64,000 nucleotides of DNA, taken from Hymenobacter cheonanensis. Lineage in GTDB: Bacteria > Bacteroidota > Bacteroidia > Cytophagales > Hymenobacteraceae. Shown one piece after another: positions 8,155 to 15,931 of the stretch. Every line of letters starts with the position of its first letter. The first letter of the stretch is position 1. Location of the stretch: contig NZ_JAUQSW010000002.1 in NCBI RefSeq assembly GCF_030581075.1, forward strand, positions 248,001 to 312,000, given 5' to 3'. Position numbers and translations under genes: made by a program. The notes beneath the pieces were generated by a model, which saw nothing but the letters and a program-made list of their open reading frames with translations, ran no database searches and had not been told where the DNA came from.

Positions 8155-9284
8155 GGCTGCGGAGTGGCGCCCGGGCTAGCCGCCGGGGCAGCGCCGGCGG
8201 GCGTGGGCGACACGGCCGGCGGCACAGCGGCGGGCGGGTGGTAGCCGGGGCGGCGGTCCTGGGCCTTGCGCACGGGCGGGCGGGGCGTGGGCACGCCGTG
8301 GCTGCCGGGGCGGCGGGCATCCTTCACAGGGGCCGCATCGGGGTCGGCGTCGCCGCGCTTGTCCACATTTTTCTCCTTATCGAAGATGACGGAGCCGCCA
8401 CGGCTGTACTCGCGCACTAGCTCGGGCTCCTCCACCTCGGGCTCGTAGCCGCTTTCGCCGTACTGAAACACGTAGTGCGGGTACTTTTTGTAGTCGCCGA
8501 AGTTGGTCCACTCCCCTACCCGACGGCCGTTTTCGAAATGGCCGGTCCACTCGCGGCGGCCATCGTTGCGAAACTTCACGTAATCGCCTTCCAGCTTGCC
8601 GTTTACGTAGGGCACTACTTCGCGCAGCATAGTGCGGCCCGCGTCGTAGTAGCTGATGTTGGCATCGCGCGGGAAACCCATTTCGTAGTGCGTTTTCGTC
8701 AGCAGGTTGCCCTTCACGTCGAATTTTTCCCAGCGCAGATGGCGGGTGCCGTTGGCGAAGTAGCCGGTTTCGAGCACCTGGTTGTTTTGCATCTTTTTAT
8801 AGATGCCGTGCAGCACCTTGTCCGTACTGGCATCAAGCTCGCCGGTGGCCTTATATATCTTGTGCTTGCGCGGGCTGTAGTAGTACACAGCCGGCGCCAT
8901 GGGGTCGGGCTGCTTGAAGGTTTTGAGGTAGTAAAACACCTCAATTATCTGGTTGCGGCCCTTGGGGCCCGACTTCACGTAGGCCTTCTTAATGCGCTCA
9001 CCCAGAAATATTTTTTTCTTAATGGGCTTTTTGCGCTGGGCGGCTTTCTCTTCGTCCTTGGCCGCTTTTTCCTCGGCCTTGGTAAGCACCGCTTTTTTGC
9101 CGGCGATGCTGAGCTTGGGCGCGCCCTTGCGGGCGGTGGTAGTCAGGGTGTCGCCGGGGGCAGCCAAAGCCGTTACGCCCTCGGCGCCGGGCCGCGAGTT
9201 GAACGAAACCGTTTTGCGGGTGCAGGCTACGGCTAGCAGGGCCAGCAGCCCCAGCACGGGCGTGCGAGAACGAAACAACGACAT
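8151..9284 (-). CDS. MORN-repeat-like lipoprotein
   Basis: From the ATG at 9284 the 377-residue protein has a lipoprotein signal (LLALLAVAC). A Lys/Ala-rich basic stretch around residues 60-110 is followed by a series of toxin-antitoxin YwqK/MORN-like beta repeats such as GYFANGTRHLRWEKFDVKG, DYVKFRNDGRREWTGHFENG and RRVGEWTNFGDYKKYP. The last 70 residues are Pro/Arg/Ala-rich and probably disordered. Such repeats often make extended beta sheets that mediate binding; no enzyme activity is indicated. An in-frame ATG at 9317 would add eleven residues ahead of the signal, which is less likely. Confidence 0.72.
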   Translation of the reverse strand: MSLFRSRTPVLGLLALLAVACTRKTVSFNSRPGAEGVTALAAPGDTLTTTARKGAPKLSIAGKKAVLTKAEEKAAKDEEKAAQRKKPIKKKIFLGERIKKAYVKSGPKGRNQIIEVFYYLKTFKQPDPMAPAVYYYSPRKHKIYKATGELDASTDKVLHGIYKKMQNNQVLETGYFANGTRHLRWEKFDVKGNLLTKTHYEMGFPRDANISYYDAGRTMLREVVPYVNGKLEGDYVKFRNDGRREWTGHFENGRRVGEWTNFGDYKKYPHYVFQYGESGYEPEVEEPELVREYSRGGSVIFDKEKNVDKRGDADPDAAPVKDARRPGSHGVPTPRPPVRKAQDRRPGYHPPAAVPPAVSPTPAGAAPAASPGATPQP

Positions 9285-9350
9285 GGCAGAAAAAAGAGTA
9301 CTGAAATTGTCCGGCAACCCAACGCAAAAGTATCGGGTTTTGGTGCCCGG

Positions 9351-10235
9351 CTAGGCGGGCAGCGCAAAGGTGTCGCCCTTCACCAGCAAACTCACCGCGA
9401 AGCCCTGGCCACTGACGGGCTGGCCGGCCACCTGGCGAGTATAGTTGCTGGCCGTGAGCTGGCGGCCATCTACCAGCACTACTACTTCATCACCAAATAC
9501 TTCGGGCGGCTGGCCAGGCCGGAAGATGATGCCCGTTTCCTCGCTCAGGCCGAGGCCTAGCAGGGCGGGGTAGGCCAGCACGGCGTGCAGCAGGCGCGGG
9601 TAGCGCGCCCGCTCGGCAAAGTGCTGGTCTATCAGCAGGTTGGGCAAAATGGCCAGGCCCGGTATCACCTCAATGCCGCCGGCCAGCAGGCTGCGCCAGC
9701 CCCGGCCGGCCACCAGCATCTGGCCGCCCAGCGCCGAGGCGCCGGCGCTAGTGCCAGCCAGGATAAACCCCGCTTCGTGCTGGCAGCGCCGACGCAGCAC
9801 GGCCAGAAACTCGGTACCCAGCAGCTGCTCGGTGAGGCGCTCCTGGTCGCCCCCGCTCAGAAAGACGAGGCTGGCCGCGCGCAGGCGGGCCAGCGTGGCG
9901 GGCGCATCGGCGGGCTGGGCTTCATCTACTTGCAGGTGGCCCACGTGGGGGCAGCCCAGCTTGTGCAGCACGCGGGCGTAGGCGGCGTGGGTGCGGGCCG
10001 GGTCGTGGGCCGTGGCGGCGGTCAGAATTTCGATGCTGGCCGTGCGGCGGGGCAGCAGCCCGGCCAGCAGCGCCAGCGTGGGGTCGTCGTAGCCACCGCC
10101 GAGCACCACAATGGTGCCCTGGGGCGCAGCGGTGTCGGCGGGTGAAGGAGCAGAGGTAGGCAAAACGACAATCAAAAGCAGGTACAGGAGCGAAGTACGC
10201 CAAAAATGCCGGCTAGGCTGCCAACCTAGCGCCAA
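9351..10235 (-). CDS. Cyanophycinase-family (S51) serine peptidase, exported
   Basis: The product of about 290 residues begins with a hydrophobic signal (TSLLYLLLIVVLPTSA) and continues with the class-I glutaminase-like fold of peptidase family S51: TIVVLGGGYDD near residue 40, VFLSGGDQERLT near 125, the nucleophile elbow ILAGTSAGASALGG near 160 and a LGLSEETGIIF segment near 230. Cyanophycinases split cyanophycin (multi-Arg-poly-Asp), while relatives act on other dipeptides. No ATG is available; the frame opens with TTG at 10235. No cyanophycin synthetase is in the window, so the natural substrate is uncertain. Confidence 0.8.
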   Translation of the reverse strand: MALGWQPSRHFWRTSLLYLLLIVVLPTSAPSPADTAAPQGTIVVLGGGYDDPTLALLAGLLPRRTASIEILTAATAHDPARTHAAYARVLHKLGCPHVGHLQVDEAQPADAPATLARLRAASLVFLSGGDQERLTEQLLGTEFLAVLRRRCQHEAGFILAGTSAGASALGGQMLVAGRGWRSLLAGGIEVIPGLAILPNLLIDQHFAERARYPRLLHAVLAYPALLGLGLSEETGIIFRPGQPPEVFGDEVVVLVDGRQLTASNYTRQVAGQPVSGQGFAVSLLVKGDTFALPA

Positions 10236-10243
10236 CGCAAGCG

Positions 10244-10251
10244 TAATTTTG
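10244..10251 (+). promoter_or_regulatory. -7 promoter box for mgtE
   Basis: TAATTTTG fits TAnnTTTG exactly and lies 74 bases upstream of the mgtE ATG in the divergent gap between mgtE and the S51 peptidase gene. Confidence 0.45.
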
Positions 10252-10325
10252 CCCCGTCACCCCTTGTTGCCTAGCGAAACAACTCGTCTGTTTTAAAAAT
10301 CTTCACCTGATTTTTTGCCCTGCCT

Positions 10326-11708
10326 ATGACTGCGCCCGAAACCGTGGACCACATCACGACATTGATTCAGGAGGGCGAGTTTTTCAAGCTGAAGAAACTG
10401 TTGCGCGGCTTCCAGGCCAGCGAGCTGGTAGAGCTGATTGAGAACGAAGACGAGCGCGAGCAGCTCATCATTTTCCGGCTGCTGCCGCTGGAGCTGGCCA
10501 CCGCCGTGTTCGAGTACCTCGACCTAGAGGTGCAGCGCCACTTTCTCGAAAACCTGGCTCAGGACAAGGTAACCGACATTCTCAACGAGATGTCGCCGGA
10601 TGACCGCACGGCCTTGCTCGAATTTTTGCCGGCCAATTTCGTGGCCGAGCTGGTGCAAAACCTCTCAGAGCCCGAGCGCCGCGTAACCTTGCAGCTGCTA
10701 GGCTACCCCGAGTATTCGGTGGGCCGCCTGATGACGCCCGACTACATCGCCATTCGCGAGAACTGGACGGTGCAGCAGGTGCTCGACTTCGTGCGCCAGC
10801 ACGGCGGGCAGTCCGAAACGCTGAACATGCTCTACGTAACCGATGCGCGGGGCAAGCTCATCGACGACATCCGCATTCGCGAATTTTTGCTGGCCGCGCC
10901 CACCACCAGGGTGCGCGATATTATGGACCACCGCTTTGTGCAGCTCACGGCGGGCCAGGACCAGGAGGAGGCCATCGACATTTTTCGGCGCAACGACCGC
11001 GTGGCCCTGCCCGTGGTGAGCCCCGACCAGGGCATCCTGCTCGGCATCGTGACCTTGGACGACATTCTGAGTATTCGCGAAGAAGAGGACACCGAGGATA
11101 TCCAGAAATTTGGCGGCTCCGAGGCCCTTGACGAGCCGTACCTCACCATTCCGCTGCTGCAGCTGGTGCAAAAGCGCGCCGGCTGGCTGGTCGTCCTGTT
11201 TTTGGGCGAGCTACTCACGGCCTCGGCCATGCAGTTTTTTGAGGGCGAGCTGCAGAAAGCCATTGTGCTGGTGCAGTTTATCCCGCTCATTATCAGCTCG
11301 GGCGGCAATTCGGGCTCGCAGGCTACCTCGCTCATTATCCGGGCTATGGCGCTGGGCGAGTTTACGCTGGGCGAGTGGTGGCGGGTGCTGCGGCGCGAGC
11401 TGGCGGGCGGCCTCATGCTAGGGGTTATTCTGGGCATTGTGGGCTTTAGTCGCATCGCCATCTGGCAGAGCATCACGCCTATTTATGGCCCGCACTGGCT
11501 GCTGGTGGCGCTTACCGTGGGCGTGGCCCTGGTGGGCATTGTGCTATGGGGCAGCATTGCGGGCTCGATGCTGCCGCTCATTTTGCGCCGGCTGGGCCTT
11601 GACCCGGCTACTTCGTCGGCACCCTTCGTGGCTACGCTCGTGGATGTAACGGGGCTTATCATCTACTTTACCGTGGCCCTGATAATGCTGCGCGGCACGC
11701 TGCTGTAG
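10326..11708 (+). CDS. mgtE: MgtE magnesium transporter
   Basis: The 460-residue protein has the three MgtE parts. A cytosolic superhelical N domain (residues 5-135, with ALLEFLPANFVAELVQNL) is followed by two CBS domains (about 138-260, including GRLMTPDYIAIRENWTV and VRDIMDHRFVQLTAG) that sense Mg2+. A membrane domain with five helices (about 285-460) contains IISSGGNSGSQATSLIIRA, the pore-lining signature. It moves Mg2+ through the inner membrane and closes when internal Mg2+ is high. The gene ends 11 bases before the first block of a promoter-like element. Confidence 0.95.
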   Translation: MTAPETVDHITTLIQEGEFFKLKKLLRGFQASELVELIENEDEREQLIIFRLLPLELATAVFEYLDLEVQRHFLENLAQDKVTDILNEMSPDDRTALLEFLPANFVAELVQNLSEPERRVTLQLLGYPEYSVGRLMTPDYIAIRENWTVQQVLDFVRQHGGQSETLNMLYVTDARGKLIDDIRIREFLLAAPTTRVRDIMDHRFVQLTAGQDQEEAIDIFRRNDRVALPVVSPDQGILLGIVTLDDILSIREEEDTEDIQKFGGSEALDEPYLTIPLLQLVQKRAGWLVVLFLGELLTASAMQFFEGELQKAIVLVQFIPLIISSGGNSGSQATSLIIRAMALGEFTLGEWWRVLRRELAGGLMLGVILGIVGFSRIAIWQSITPIYGPHWLLVALTVGVALVGIVLWGSIAGSMLPLILRRLGLDPATSSAPFVATLVDVTGLIIYFTVALIMLRGTLL

Positions 11709-11716
11709 AGCTAAAG

Positions 11717-11788
11717 CAGGTAGAAATACCTGTTTTAAAAACCGCGTATAAATACGCTTAAGCTCGCCTGATTCCGACCGTCTCTTTG
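11717..11788 (+). promoter_or_regulatory. Three-block promoter-like element, copy A
   Basis: This stretch holds GTAGAAATAC (11720-11729, inside the palindrome CAGGTAGAAATACCTG), GTATAAATAC (11746-11755) and a -7-like TCTCTTTG (11781-11788). A second copy at 15129-15197 has the same blocks at the same offsets of 26 and 64 bases. I infer binding sites for a regulator, perhaps the adjacent NarL-type response regulator, ahead of an activator-dependent promoter. No normal -33 TTG is present. Confidence 0.5.
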
Positions 11789-11832
11789 CAAGTATAAAAA
11801 GCAGCTTCTGATTGGTAGAAAGCTACTCCATG

Positions 11833-11866
11833 AAAGCTCCTACGCAACTGCGTGGGAGCTTTTTGG
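11833..11866 (+). terminator. Terminator-like hairpin in the leader of the orphan gene
   Basis: Arms AAAGCTCCTACGCA (11833-11846) and TGCGTGGGAGCTTT (11849-11862) pair with one mismatch around a two-base gap, and Ts follow. It lies about 40 bases after the putative start of transcription from element A and 124 bases before the next gene, so it may act as an attenuator. The remaining leader up to 11989 shows nothing else. Confidence 0.5.
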
Positions 11867-11989
11867 GGGCGGCCACTGCTTTCTTCCGTCGGCTGCCCTG
11901 TGTTGGGCACTGGTGTTGCGGCCTGCCAGGCCAGCCACGCACAGGGGCATCCCAACCGCTTATCCTGCTCACTCCTTTCCTCACCCTTC

Positions 11990-12889
11990 ATGAACATCTC
12001 AAGCTTCACTCCCAGCATTCTCAATCAGAATGACTACAGCACCTACGCAGCCGCCTGGGTAAACACGGCGAGCGACCCCGACACCAGCGACCTGAGCAAC
12101 TATTTTTGTTCCTTTATCCTGAAGGAGGGCAGCAAAGAATTTAAGATACTGATTGACAGGGTTAACTTTAAGGCAGGCAGCATCGCGCAGCTTCTTTCGA
12201 CGGTGGGAGCCAGCAACATTAAGGCCCGCTTTATTTTGCAGCCGGCGGCGGCTGGCTCGACAGAGCAGTACTTCTCCCTGGTGCTGTTTGCCACGGATGC
12301 ATTTAATACCCGGCTTTCTTCGTACTACGTATCCGAGCCCTACTGGCAAGATACTGCTGCGGCCGAAGCACTTGCCAGGAACGTAAAAACCTACATCGAG
12401 TCGGGGGCCAGCTACAACGCCAACGGCGTTATCGACGACGCAGTGCCTGTTCCCTTTATGGGGGCGATACCCGATGCCCTGGCCATGACCTGGGTGGCCC
12501 ACTGGTACCTGGCGAGCCTGGATGTCACGTTTAACGGGGCCAAGCTGGTGCCCGCCATTGTCAATGGCTCTTACGGCTTTTTGCGCGGCTATACGTTTGA
12601 TTTAGAAGATTTTCTGGCACCGTTGCGGCAGGTACCCAGCTCCCTGGTGCTGAACGAGCCAGACACGCTGATTGCCATTAAGCTTGGCCTGCACGCCTAC
12701 TCCTACGCCAACCCCAACGGCGACAACGTGCCTACCCAGACGCTGGGCCTGATTGTGCAGTACCCCACGAGTACGCTAGGAAGCGCCAAGATGGCAGCCA
12801 GCGCAACCGCGAACGACCAACTCACTGTTGGTGACGACGGCGGCTCCGTATTTTACGATATGTCTTCTCCCTGCCCACCCTCTTGCTAA
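11990..12889 (+). CDS. Orphan hypothetical protein (299 aa)
   Basis: I do not recognise this protein. From the ATG at 11990 it has 299 residues, no signal peptide and no membrane helix. It is rich in Ala, Ser, Tyr and Leu, with beta-type segments (YFCSFILKEGSKEFKILIDR, ARFILQPAAAGSTEQYFSLV) and a C-terminal SPCPPSC containing two cysteines. A stretch near residues 165-180 (IPDALAMTWVAHWYLASLDV) is mildly hydrophobic. It is followed at 67 bases by a membrane protein, a histidine kinase and a response regulator on the same strand. The upstream regulatory element suggests that it is an effector or sensor partner of that system, which is inference from position only. Confidence 0.6.
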   Translation: MNISSFTPSILNQNDYSTYAAAWVNTASDPDTSDLSNYFCSFILKEGSKEFKILIDRVNFKAGSIAQLLSTVGASNIKARFILQPAAAGSTEQYFSLVLFATDAFNTRLSSYYVSEPYWQDTAAAEALARNVKTYIESGASYNANGVIDDAVPVPFMGAIPDALAMTWVAHWYLASLDVTFNGAKLVPAIVNGSYGFLRGYTFDLEDFLAPLRQVPSSLVLNEPDTLIAIKLGLHAYSYANPNGDNVPTQTLGLIVQYPTSTLGSAKMAASATANDQLTVGDDGGSVFYDMSSPCPPSC

Positions 12890-12955
12890 CTTAATCGCTC
12901 CTGGCGCTGCGGCCTTGCAGCGGCCCCATCCCTTTTGGCTACTCCCCTAGTGGCA

Positions 12956-13615
12956 ATGAGCTGGCAAGCGCTTTTTACGCTCGATAACATCAACCGCTTT
13001 GGTTTTACGATACTCGCAATTGCGGCTATCAGCTGTGCCGTGCGGTACAAGCGCTTGCCGGCCAACCTGCGCTACCTGGGGTGGGTGCTAGGCCTGGAGA
13101 TTGTTACCGAAATCCTTTCCCTTTACCTGCGCTACTACCATCGGCCCAATCTGTTTGTAGGTCCACTCTTTGCGGCGGGCGAGCTGTGGCTGCTGGCGCT
13201 GGTGTACGATAAAACCCTGCACAGCCCCCGGTTTTCGCGCGTGCGGCCGTGGCTGGCGGGGGCTTTTGCAGGGTACTGCGCCCTCGACAGCCTTATCACT
13301 CCCGAGGTTGCCCGGTTTAAGCCGGCGCTGCAACTGGTCGAGAGTGCGCTGCTGCTAGGCCTGGTGGCGCTCTATTTCCGCAAGCTGCTGCAAGAGCTGC
13401 GCGTAACCCGGCTCGATTTGGAGCCCATGTTCTGGGTGTCCATCGGCCTGGTTATCAACAACCTGGGCAAGTCGCAAATTTATCTTTTCAGCAATTTTCT
13501 CCTCACTCACTACTCCACCCAGCTCAACCTGCACATCTGGGCCATTCACTCGCTGCTTTTAGCCGTGTTGTATAGTTGCTACCTTGTGGCTCTATGGATT
13601 CGCCCCCAGAATTAG
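12956..13615 (+). CDS. Seven-helix-type membrane protein next to a histidine kinase
   Basis: From the ATG at 12956 the protein has 219 residues with about seven hydrophobic helices, for example FGFTILAIAAISCAV, LFAAGELWLLALVYD, LQLVESALLLGLVALYF and HIWAIHSLLLAVLYSCYLVALW. No enzyme motif is seen. Similar membrane proteins are often encoded just before NarL-type kinases in Hymenobacter-like genomes and may act as a sensor or scaffold. Its last 22 bases overlap the start of the kinase gene, which supports joint translation. An upstream TTG (12935) would add seven residues. Confidence 0.68.
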   Translation: MSWQALFTLDNINRFGFTILAIAAISCAVRYKRLPANLRYLGWVLGLEIVTEILSLYLRYYHRPNLFVGPLFAAGELWLLALVYDKTLHSPRFSRVRPWLAGAFAGYCALDSLITPEVARFKPALQLVESALLLGLVALYFRKLLQELRVTRLDLEPMFWVSIGLVINNLGKSQIYLFSNFLLTHYSTQLNLHIWAIHSLLLAVLYSCYLVALWIRPQN

Positions 13616-14403
13616 CCTTTGGCCCGTTGCTACTCGGTGGCATCAGCTTCATGTTTTTGTCAGCCGTTACCCTAGTCCTGTTTGTGGTGGTATACCAGAA
13701 GCGGCTGCTCCAGCAGCAGCTGCTGCTGCGCGCCACCGAGGCCGAGTATCAGCGGCAGCTGCTGGCCGCCGTTATCGAGGCCCAGGAGCACGAGCGCGAG
13801 CGCATTGGGCGCGACCTGCACGATGGCATTGGCTCGACCCTGGCCACGGCCAAGCTGCTGGTGGGCCGCCTCGAAAGTCTAGCCTCCGACGAGGCTTCCA
13901 ACCTGACTCTCACCGTAAAGGAAATTCTGGGCAATGCCGTGCACGATGTGCGGGGCCTCTCGCACAGCCTTTACCCCGCCGTGCTCGACCGCTTTGGCCT
14001 GGCCGAGGCCCTGCAGCACCTGGCCGATGTGTGCAGCGAAACCAACACCCTGGATGTGGAGCTTACCATCGACTACCAGCAGCCCGTAGCCTTGCAGCAG
14101 GAGCTAGCCCTCTACCGCATCTGCCAGGAGCTGATTCATAATGCGCAGAAGCACGCGCAGGGGGCCACGCTGCTGCAGGTGCGCCTGCAGCAGCACAGCA
14201 AAGGGCTCCGGCTTATAGTCGAAGACAACGGCTGCGGGTTCGACGTGACCGCGCTCGAAACTACCCGGGCGGCCTCGGGCGGCGCGGGGCTGCGCAGCAT
14301 TGAGGTGCGGGTGCAAATGCTGCGCGCCCGCCTGAGCCAGCAGTCGGCCCCGGGCCAGGGCACCTGCACGCTCATCGAAATGGAAACCCCGGTTTTCGCC
14401 TAA
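13594..14403 (+). CDS. NarL-type (HisKA_3) sensor histidine kinase
   Basis: The 269-residue kinase has one membrane helix (about residues 10-34, FMFLSAVTLVLFVVVYQ) and almost no periplasmic part. A short coiled segment leads to the dimerisation and phosphoacceptor motif HERERIGRDLHDGIGS, with the phospho-His at about 76. The ATPase domain has ICQELIHNAQKHA (N box), VEDNGCGFD (G1) and GGAGLRSIEVRVQMLRARL (G2). It should phosphorylate the response regulator encoded 39 bases downstream. Lacking a sensor domain of its own, it may take its signal from the membrane protein whose gene it overlaps. Confidence 0.9.
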   Translation: MDSPPELAFGPLLLGGISFMFLSAVTLVLFVVVYQKRLLQQQLLLRATEAEYQRQLLAAVIEAQEHERERIGRDLHDGIGSTLATAKLLVGRLESLASDEASNLTLTVKEILGNAVHDVRGLSHSLYPAVLDRFGLAEALQHLADVCSETNTLDVELTIDYQQPVALQQELALYRICQELIHNAQKHAQGATLLQVRLQQHSKGLRLIVEDNGCGFDVTALETTRAASGGAGLRSIEVRVQMLRARLSQQSAPGQGTCTLIEMETPVFA

Positions 14404-14442
14404 GCCTGTTCTCTATTCTTTTCCCGCTCTACCCACCTAGCT

Positions 14443-15132
14443 ATGCCAACTCCTGCTGCCCCCGTATACATTGCCCTGCTCGATGACCATCAACTCTTCA
14501 GGCAGGGTATGCGCTATATTTTGCAGGCGCTGCCCTATGTCGAATCGGTAGAGGAAGCGGCCGAGCTGCCCGAGCTGCTCGCCATTTGCCGCCGGCGCGT
14601 GCCCGATGTGCTGCTGCTCGACCTGCAAATGCCTAATGTAGACGGCCCCGAGGCCGCCCGCCGGCTCTTGCTGGAGTTTCCGGACCTGAAAATCATCGTG
14701 CTCTCGATGTTTTCGGCCGATAAGTACATCACGCAGATGATGAAAGCGGGCGCCCGCAGCTACCTGCCCAAAGACGTAGACCAGGAGCAGCTGCGCCTTA
14801 CCATTGAGGAAGTATTGACGACGGGGTTTCACTTCACGCCCCGCATTTCGCGGGCCCTCATCCGGGGCGTGCAGCACCCCGAGCGCACGCCCACGCCCAA
14901 GCAGCCCGATTTGGTGCAGCTCACCACCCGCGAGCACGAAGTACTGCGCCTTATCTGCCAGGGCTGCACGGCCGCCGACATTGCCGAGCAGCTCTTCATC
15001 AGCCGCCGCACGGTGGAGGGCCACCGCCAGAAGCTGCTCGAAAAAACCAGCGCGCCCAATTCGGCCGGCCTGGTGGTATATGCCGCCCGCCACGGGCTGC
15101 TCGATTCGCCGCTGCCCAGCACTACCACGTAG
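14443..15132 (+). CDS. NarL/FixJ-family response regulator
   Basis: The 229-residue protein has a receiver domain (about residues 5-125) with the acidic pair in IALLDDHQLF, the phospho-Asp in VLLLDLQMPNVDG (about 59) and the Lys in ARSYLPKDVD. It ends with a LuxR-type helix-turn-helix (about 160-225) marked by LTTREHEVLRLICQG and ISRRTVEGHRQKLLEKT. Phosphorylation by the preceding kinase should control DNA binding. Its stop codon lies inside the first block of regulatory element copy B, so this system may act on its own surroundings. Confidence 0.93.
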   Translation: MPTPAAPVYIALLDDHQLFRQGMRYILQALPYVESVEEAAELPELLAICRRRVPDVLLLDLQMPNVDGPEAARRLLLEFPDLKIIVLSMFSADKYITQMMKAGARSYLPKDVDQEQLRLTIEEVLTTGFHFTPRISRALIRGVQHPERTPTPKQPDLVQLTTREHEVLRLICQGCTAADIAEQLFISRRTVEGHRQKLLEKTSAPNSAGLVVYAARHGLLDSPLPSTTT

Positions 15133-15197
15133 AAATACGTGGTTTCAAAAGCAGGTGTTTTTACGCTACTATTCTTCCCATCCAGGCAGGTCCTTTG
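15124..15197 (+). promoter_or_regulatory. Three-block promoter-like element, copy B
   Basis: The blocks are GTAGAAATAC (15129-15138, within the palindrome ACCACGTAGAAATACGTGGT), GTGTTTTTAC (15155-15164) and GTCCTTTG (15190-15197). Offsets of 26 and 64 bases between the first block and the second block and CTTTG are identical to copy A. It overlaps the end of the response regulator gene and faces the small open frame and hairpin that follow. Confidence 0.5.
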
Positions 15198-15249
15198 TGG
15201 TGGCCTAGGGCGTACCTCGCCCCAGGCTGCCAGCTGCTTTTTCTGACCT

Positions 15250-15336
15250 ATGAAGACCTTTGGCCTGTTTCTCGGCGCACTGCCCGCTAGGGTCGTCGTT
15301 GGGCAGCAGGCGCCGCGCTACCGCTCTCCGCTCTGA
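15250..15336 (+). CDS. Possible small protein (28 aa) or small RNA region
   Basis: An ATG at 15250 opens 28 codons (MKTFGLFLGALPARVVVGQQ and eight more). It lies about 50 bases after the expected start site of element B and 36 bases before a strong terminator hairpin. The promoter-terminator pair would give a transcript of about 200 bases. Whether the peptide, the RNA or neither is functional cannot be decided from one sequence. The rest of the 311-base gap shows no other structure. Confidence 0.3.
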   Translation: MKTFGLFLGALPARVVVGQQAPRYRSPL

Positions 15337-15371
15337 TTACGCTTTATTATCACTCTCCTGCACTTTTCCAG

Positions 15372-15412
15372 GGCCCGGCCCAACCACTAGTCATTGGTTG
15401 GGCCGGGCCTTT
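15372..15412 (+). terminator. Strong terminator hairpin
   Basis: A perfect 15-bp stem (GGCCCGGCCCAACCA at 15372-15386 with its complement at 15395-15409) closes an 8-base loop and is followed by TTTCAGTTT. It would end transcripts from the response regulator or from element B. Confidence 0.75.
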
Positions 15413-15443
15413 CAGTTTATAACCCGTGGCCGAAGCGCTACTG

Positions 15444-15848
15444 CTAGTTTAAGCGCCGGCGATTTGCTTTCTTGTCGCTCTGTATCTTCTTACCTTCCAG
15501 TCGCTTGCGCACGGCCCCGGCGCTAGGGCGGGTGGGGCGGCGCGGCTTGGGGCGGCGCACGCTCTTTTGCAGCAGCTCGTGAAAGCGGGCCAGGGCTATT
15601 TCTTTGTTGCGCAGCTGGCTGCGGTCGTCCTGGGCTACTACCAACAGGTAGCCTTCCTGGGTAAGCTGCCCGGCCAGCTTTTCCAGAATGAGCTGTTTTT
15701 GCTCCGGCGTCAGCACCTGCGACGCTTGCAGCGACCACCGGAGCTCCACACGGCTTTCTACCTTGTTTACATTCTGCCCACCCGGCCCACTGGCCCGGCT
15801 GGTCTGAAACACGATTTCGGGCAGAAAGGCAGCAGGTGGCGGGAGCAT
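15444..15848 (-). CDS. arfB: ArfB-type peptidyl-tRNA hydrolase (ribosome rescue)
   Basis: The 134-residue protein carries the release-factor GGQ loop in TSRASGPGGQNVNKVESRVE near residue 20 and a basic C-terminal tail (KRLEGKKIQSDKKANRRRLN) that in ArfB/YaeJ enters the mRNA channel of stalled ribosomes. It frees peptide from peptidyl-tRNA on ribosomes without a stop codon. The short length with no codon-recognition domain separates it from RF1 and RF2. I chose the ATG at 15848; an ATG at 15917 would add a non-conserved lead. Confidence 0.93.
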   Translation of the reverse strand: MLPPPAAFLPEIVFQTSRASGPGGQNVNKVESRVELRWSLQASQVLTPEQKQLILEKLAGQLTQEGYLLVVAQDDRSQLRNKEIALARFHELLQKSVRRPKPRRPTRPSAGAVRKRLEGKKIQSDKKANRRRLN

Positions 15849-15931
15849 AGCGGAGAGCTGTAAGTTAGGAAGTATGCCGGATGAGTGGCAGAGCACAAGT
15901 AAAGGCCTGGCTCTCAACTCAAGCTCTCAAC

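Noticed and set aside
11812..12033. A 73-codon frame overlapping the leader and start of the orphan gene
   Set aside because: It lacks an ATG start, runs through the hairpin and out of frame into the next gene; a leader peptide is possible but unsupported.
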